Source: Actinomycetes bacterium (lineage in GTDB: Bacteria > Actinomycetota > Acidimicrobiia > Acidimicrobiales > Bog-793). From it: a stretch of 9,083 bases of DNA. The position numbers and the translations under genes are program-made. Shown in pieces: positions 5,702-9,083 of this stretch. Location: NCBI GenBank assembly GCA_021823365.1, contig JAKAOD010000095.1, positions 1 through 9,083 of the forward strand. The letters are read 5' to 3'. The stretch's first letter is position 1; each line of letters opens with the position of its first letter. The notes beneath the pieces are model-generated. The model was not told the origin of the DNA and ran no database searches. It saw nothing but the letters and a program-made list of their open reading frames with translations.

Positions 5702-6831
5702 CGCTCGGCGCTCGTCGCGACTCGACCGCGCTCGTCCCCGAGGTGCCGGGGGTGCTCAGCTCCGCCGAGGTCTTCGCCAGCGGGTGCGCCATCGCCTCGG
5801 TGCAGCGCGCGGACGGCATGATCCCGTGGTTCCCGGGCGGCCACTGCGATCCCTGGAACCACGTCGAGGCGACGATGGCGCTCACCGTGTGCGGGCTCCT
5901 CGAGGAGGCCGAGGCGGCCTTCGACTGGCTCGCGGCGACGCAGCTCGAGGACGGGAGCTGGTTCAACTACTACGTCGCCGCCGGGGTGAAGGACGCCAGG
6001 ATCGACACGAACGTCTGCGCCTATGTCGCGACGGGGCTGTGGCACCATGCGCTCGCCACCCGAAGCTGCGACCTCCTGGCCCGTCACTGGCCCGTGGTGG
6101 AGCGCGCGATCGACTTCGTGCTGCGCTGGCAGCGACCCGACGGGTCGGTGCGGTGGTCGCTCGACCAAGCCGGGCGCCCCGAGGGCTACGCGCTCCTCAC
6201 CGGGTCGTCGTCCATCTTCCACAGCCTGCGCTGCGCGGTGGCCGCCGCGGAGGCGCTCGATCGACCCCGGCCCGATTGGGAGCTCGCGGCCGCCCGCCTC
6301 GGCCACGCGGTCGCCCGGCACCCGCGCGCGTTCGCGCCGAAGGACGAGTTCGCGATGGACTGGTACTACCCGGTGCTGTCAGGCGTGCTCGGTGGTGAGC
6401 CGGCTCGCCAGAGGCTCGAGGCGACATGGGCGACGTTCGTCATGGACGGCCTCGGCGTCCGCTGCGTGTCAGGCAACGACTGGGTCACCGCGGCGGAGAC
6501 CGCCGAGTGTGCGATCGCGCTCGGCGCCGCGGGCTTGGGGCAGTCCGCTCTGGAGCTCTTCGCGTCGGGACAGGGGCTCCGGCTGCCGGACGGGAGCTAC
6601 TGGACCGGGATGGTCTATCCGGGTGAGGTCACGTTCCCCGGCGGCGAGCGGACTACGTACACCGCGGCCGCGATGGTCCTCGCCGCGGACGCCTTGTCGT
6701 CTGCGTCCGGCGCGTCCGGCCTCTTCCTCGGCGAGGCGCTGCCCAAGGCGATCGACCTTGCCGAGCCCTTCTGCACGAGCGACGTCCAATGCCTCGCAGG
6801 GACCGGCGCCGACCTGCCCGACGACCGCTGA
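5698..6831 (+). CDS. Alpha/alpha-toroid protein (prenyltransferase/six-hairpin-like), function unknown
   Basis: This 377-residue protein lacks a signal peptide or membrane helix. Its repeated helical hairpins each end in a DGS-aromatic turn: QLEDGSWFNYY (82-92), WQRPDGSVRW (144-153) and LRLPDGSYW (294-302). The first resembles a QW motif of terpene cyclases and prenyltransferases (Q-x2-DGSW). The overall pattern also fits six-hairpin glycosidase-like barrels. Other notable residues are FPGGHCDPWNHVEATMAL (45-62), RIDTNVCAYVATGLWHH (101-117), MDWYYPVLSGVLGG (220-233) and GNDWVTAAETAECAIAL (259-275). There is no DxDD or DDxxD, so a true terpene cyclase is unlikely. An enzyme or binding protein acting on a glycan or lipid-linked glycan fits the neighbours. 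ATG 5698 overlaps the methyltransferase stop (ATGA), giving tight translational coupling. The stop is followed by a 98-base convergent junction. The fold is fairly clear; the activity is not. Confidence 0.85.
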   Translation: MTLGARRDSTALVPEVPGVLSSAEVFASGCAIASVQRADGMIPWFPGGHCDPWNHVEATMALTVCGLLEEAEAAFDWLAATQLEDGSWFNYYVAAGVKDARIDTNVCAYVATGLWHHALATRSCDLLARHWPVVERAIDFVLRWQRPDGSVRWSLDQAGRPEGYALLTGSSSIFHSLRCAVAAAEALDRPRPDWELAAARLGHAVARHPRAFAPKDEFAMDWYYPVLSGVLGGEPARQRLEATWATFVMDGLGVRCVSGNDWVTAAETAECAIALGAAGLGQSALELFASGQGLRLPDGSYWTGMVYPGEVTFPGGERTTYTAAAMVLAADALSSASGASGLFLGEALPKAIDLAEPFCTSDVQCLAGTGADLPDDR

Positions 6832-6850
6832 GCTGCCGTTCGGGTTCACC

Positions 6851-6914
6851 CCGGGACCGCTGCCGCCCGGGACCGCCGCCGCCCGGGACCGCCGCCACCC
6901 GGGACCGCCGCCAC
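6851..6914. repeat. Four tandem copies of a 16-bp repeat
   Basis: Units start at 6851, 6867, 6883 and 6899, with consensus CCGGGACCGCYGCCRC. Copies 3 and 4 are identical and copies 1 and 2 differ from them at one or two positions. The array fills most of the gap between the convergent stops at 6831 and 6930. It contains no spacers, so it is a minisatellite-type array and not CRISPR. It probably arose by slippage and may vary in copy number between strains. Confidence 0.85.
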
Positions 6915-6929
6915 CATCGCCGGGGCCGC

Positions 6930-7616
6930 TCAGTGCTCGCTCGCACGCAGGCGCCGCAGCACGCGCAGGCTTCCGCACTCCGCGTCCTCCTCCCAGTCCC
7001 CTGAGCTCGCGGCGTCGCACCACACCTCGTAAGGGGGTCGTCCGCCCCCGGCGGGGTCGGGGAACACGTCGTGGATCGCGAGCAGCCCACCTGCAGCGAC
7101 GAGGGGTGCCCAGCCTCGGTAGTCGGCCCATGCGGGTCCCTCGCCGTGACCGCCGTCGATGAAGCAGAAGTCGACCATGGTCGTCCAGCAGGATGCGACG
7201 GTCGGCGAGTCGCCGACGACCCCCACGACGACGCCTTCGAGGCGCGCGTCGGCGATCGAGCGGCGCCAGGACGGCAGCGTGTCGATCCTCCCGTCCCTGG
7301 GCTCGACGAGGTCCGGCTCGTGATGCTCCCATCCGGGCTGGTTCTCCTCGGAGCCATGGTGGTGGTCGACGCTGAAGAGGACCGCCCCGGTGGCTTCGGC
7401 CGCGGCGCCGAGGTAGATCGTCGACTTCCCGCACCATGCGCCCACCTCGACGAAGACGGGCGGTCCGGCGCGCCGCGCGGCATCACCCCCGCGCGCGCCA
7501 CGCGCGGCCTCACCCGCGCGCCGCGCCGCTCCGTAGAGCGCAGCACCCTCCTCGTCGGGCATGAAGCCGCGGGTCGACCGCGCGAGCGTGAAGAGCTCGT
7601 CCTCGCGGTCCGTCAC
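6930..7616 (-). CDS. Class I SAM-dependent methyltransferase (methyltransferase 24/CmcI-like)
   Basis: This 228-residue protein has the compact Rossmann methyltransferase layout: FVEVGAWCGKSTIYLG (55-70) as motif I (E57-x-G-x3-GKST), VDHHHGSEENQ (83-93) at the end of strand 2, MVDFCFIDGGHGEGPAWADY (147-166) with the D-G-x-H signature of the type 24/CmcI-like group, and GGLLAIHDVFPDP (176-188) with its characteristic HD. The related groups O-methylate sugars, macrolides and other natural products, often with a divalent metal; the metal need here is not shown. Start GTG 7616 forms a GTGA overlap with the stop of the upstream GDT1-like gene, so it is the last gene of a leftward operon. An upstream extension to 7946 would run inside that gene and is rejected. 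It faces the glycosyltransferase operon, so a shared pathway with the other methyltransferase is possible but unproven. Confidence 0.88.
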   Translation of the reverse strand: MTDREDELFTLARSTRGFMPDEEGAALYGAARRAGEAARGARGGDAARRAGPPVFVEVGAWCGKSTIYLGAAAEATGAVLFSVDHHHGSEENQPGWEHHEPDLVEPRDGRIDTLPSWRRSIADARLEGVVVGVVGDSPTVASCWTTMVDFCFIDGGHGEGPAWADYRGWAPLVAAGGLLAIHDVFPDPAGGGRPPYEVWCDAASSGDWEEDAECGSLRVLRRLRASEH

Positions 7617-8209
7617 GTGGCGAGAGCGTAGATGCCGTACGCGGCGAACCCGAGGAGCGCGAGACCGCCAGCCCGCCGGATCCATTCGAGAGGCAGCACT
7701 CGAAGGAGCGCCCGGCCGCCGAAGGCGCCGAGTGCCGAAGCTCCGAGCAGGCCGGCGTACGCGCCCACGAACACGGCCCACGGATCGTGGTACTTGCCTT
7801 CGAGGTTGATCGTGAGCAGCTGGGTGAGGTCGCCGAGCTCCCCGACGACGATGACGATGAACGCGGTGCCGACCACCTGCCAGGGACGGGTCGGCGAGGG
7901 TTGGACGCGGTCGGCCTCTTGCTCGCCTCTCTTCTGCTCGCGCCACTCGGGAACGACGAGGAGCAGCACCGCGCCGACGAAGAACAGAGCCGTCACCACG
8001 ATCTCGAGCGCCTGGTGGGGGAGGAGCTCGATCGCGCGTCCTGCGGCGACGGCGATCCCGACCTGGACCAGGAACGCCCCGGCGGCACCCAGCCAGACGA
8101 GGACCGGCCGGCTCCGGCTCCCCATCACGAGGGTGGCGACCATCGTCTTGTCAGGCAGCTCGGCTGCTGCGACGAGCACGAAGACGGTGGCGACGACTCC
8201 CGCGCTCAC
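7613..8209 (-). CDS. GDT1/TMEM165 (UPF0016)-family cation transporter
   Basis: This 198-residue membrane protein has six hydrophobic segments (about 5-28, 36-56, 67-87, 112-135, 143-165, 175-196) in two halves joined by a charged loop (88-110). The size and duplicated layout match the family, whose studied members (yeast Gdt1, human TMEM165, bacterial MneA) move Mn2+ or Ca2+ out of the cytosol, probably in exchange for protons. The family signature E-x-G-D-(K/R)-(T/S) appears once per half but altered: ELPDKT at 17-22 (Pro for Gly) and ELGDLT at 124-129 (Leu for Lys/Arg). The acidic pairs E17/D20 and E124/D127 that would bind the ion are kept. GTG 8209 is chosen because the first membrane helix then starts at the N-terminus; it lies 16 nt after the aminopeptidase stop behind a weak GGGGCGAG. 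Mn2+ export is the likeliest role by family, not proven here. Confidence 0.88.
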   Translation of the reverse strand: MSAGVVATVFVLVAAAELPDKTMVATLVMGSRSRPVLVWLGAAGAFLVQVGIAVAAGRAIELLPHQALEIVVTALFFVGAVLLLVVPEWREQKRGEQEADRVQPSPTRPWQVVGTAFIVIVVGELGDLTQLLTINLEGKYHDPWAVFVGAYAGLLGASALGAFGGRALLRVLPLEWIRRAGGLALLGFAAYGIYALAT

Positions 8210-8225
8210 GCCGGCTCGCCCCGGC

Positions 8226-9083
8226 TCAGTGCGGCACGATCCCGAGCTCGCCGCCGAGACGCCCGCGCATACGGGCGCCGAAGCGCACGTGCACCGCGAG
8301 CTGCTCGAGGGTCTGCACGACGGTCCGCTGGCCGACCGCCAGCGGGTGGTCGGTGCAAAAGCGCGTGACGTCCGCGGCGAGCGCGGGGTCACGGCAGAGG
8401 GTACGCACGCCGGCGAGCATCGCGGCGTGGTTCACGTCGGGGAACCGGTCCAAGAGGAGCGGCCACTCGGACTTCACCCACTCCCAGGCCGTCGGGCCGC
8501 CCACCCGGTTGGCGAGGAGGGCCCGCACGACGAAGGGCCCGTCCTGGCGCCGGACCTCGCCGAGCGCCAGCTCGAAGGTGCGGCGGCAGAGACCCAGGTC
8601 CGCGAACGAGCCGAGCACGAAGAGATGGCGGCGCTCCTCTTGCGGGTTGGCAGGATGGCGGTAGCGGTCCAGCACCGCGTCGTAGTCGCTCTCTTGACCC
8701 TGGTCGGCGACCACGGCGAGCACCGCCGCCTCGAGGTTCGCGTCGATCCAGTCCTTTCCCGCGCAGCGTGCGGCGAACCGGCGCGCGGCCTCGGTGCGGA
8801 CCTGCTGTGTGCCGCCCGTCGTCCCGAGCGTCTCGACGAGGAGTGCCCGGAGCGTGGGGACGCGCTCGCCTTCCCCTTCCCGAGGGTCCCAGCCGAGGGC
8901 CGCCGCGCGCGGTCCCAGCAGGTCCTGCGCGGCGGCCTCCACCACCTGACGGTCGGCGTCGTCGGCGATGCGATCGCACAGGCGGAGCGCGGAGACGGCG
9001 GCGTGGTAGGTCTCGGGCTCGTCGTCGCCGAGCCGGGCGGCGAGCGCCAAGAGCTCGCCGAGCTCCGCCTGCCCGCTCAGCAC
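8226..9083 (-). CDS. pepN: M1-family aminopeptidase, C-terminal part (cut by window edge)
   Basis: The visible 285 residues form the helical-repeat C-terminal (ERAP1_C-type) domain of an aminopeptidase N-like enzyme. Typical stretches are KDWIDANLEAAVLAVVADQG, YDAVLDRYRHPANPQEERRH, LFVLGSFADLGLCRRTFELAL and AWEWVKSEWPLLLDRF. The catalytic zinc domain with HExxH and GAMEN would lie right of base 9083, so activity cannot be judged here. The apparent GTG at 9083-9081 sits at the window edge and is most likely an internal Val codon. Enzymes of this type trim N-terminal residues from peptides in the cytosol. The gene leads the leftward operon, with the GDT1-like transporter starting 16 nt after its stop. 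The domain call is strong; the gene symbol is by family only. Confidence 0.87.
   Translation of the reverse strand: MLSGQAELGELLALAARLGDDEPETYHAAVSALRLCDRIADDADRQVVEAAAQDLLGPRAAALGWDPREGEGERVPTLRALLVETLGTTGGTQQVRTEAARRFAARCAGKDWIDANLEAAVLAVVADQGQESDYDAVLDRYRHPANPQEERRHLFVLGSFADLGLCRRTFELALGEVRRQDGPFVVRALLANRVGGPTAWEWVKSEWPLLLDRFPDVNHAAMLAGVRTLCRDPALAADVTRFCTDHPLAVGQRTVVQTLEQLAVHVRFGARMRGRLGGELGIVPH

Noticed and set aside
5698..6831. Genuine terpene cyclase or squalene-hopene cyclase
   Set aside because: No DxDD or DDxxD motif, too few QW motifs, and a length of 377 residues, well below the usual 600 or more.
6851..6914. CRISPR array
   Set aside because: The 16-bp units are directly adjacent with no spacers, and there are no cas genes in the window.
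7617..7946. N-terminal extension of the second methyltransferase
   Set aside because: It would run inside the GDT1-like gene and translates to Arg-rich shadow sequence; GTG 7616 gives a normal length and a 4-nt overlap.
8210..8392. N-terminal extension of the GDT1-like transporter
   Set aside because: It overlaps the end of the aminopeptidase gene and gives a Ser/Arg-rich non-membrane leader; the family begins with the first membrane helix, as from GTG 8209.

Overview
The window is a GC-rich stretch (roughly 70% G+C) with tightly packed genes, GTG/TTG as well as ATG starts, and several 4-7 nt start/stop overlaps. Together with the protein families present this points to a high-GC actinobacterium. 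A lineage such as Acidimicrobiia is plausible, but that is an inference from style and not from a marker gene. No rRNA, tRNA, CRISPR array, insertion sequence or phage gene was seen, and composition looks even throughout. Eight protein-coding genes account for almost all of the sequence, and no gene-free stretch exceeds about 205 bases.

Left block (189-3356, + strand): a metal-transport pair. The first gene encodes a soluble protein of PRC-barrel, MgtE N-terminal and CBS domains, that is, the cytosolic Mg2+-sensing half of an MgtE channel with no membrane part. It is followed by a divergent Nramp-family transporter whose metal-site motifs (DAGG in place of DPGN, APW in place of MPH) lack the residues that favour Mn2+/Fe2+. 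The likely reading is a Mg2+-type or otherwise non-classical Nramp with a separate sensor or regulatory protein. The 204-base gap between them carries several possible hairpins and a perfect 30-bp palindrome just ahead of a very strong ribosome binding site.

Middle block (3471-6831, + strand): three overlapping genes for a family 4 glycosyltransferase, a class I SAM-dependent methyltransferase, and a protein with an alpha/alpha-toroid (six-hairpin or prenyltransferase-like) appearance. The 7-nt and 4-nt overlaps imply one translation-coupled operon, probably making or tailoring a glycosylated, methylated small molecule or surface glycan. The product cannot be named from sequence.

Right block (9083-6930, - strand): the C-terminal part of an M1-family aminopeptidase (cut by the window edge), then a GDT1/TMEM165-family cation transporter with atypical motifs, then a second class I methyltransferase overlapping it by 4 nt. 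This operon converges on the middle block. The 98-base junction between them contains four copies of a 16-bp tandem repeat.

The most interesting candidate system is the soluble MgtE-sensor plus divergent Nramp pair with its structured, palindromic intergenic leader. Second is the glycosyltransferase-methyltransferase-toroid trio with a second methyltransferase facing it.
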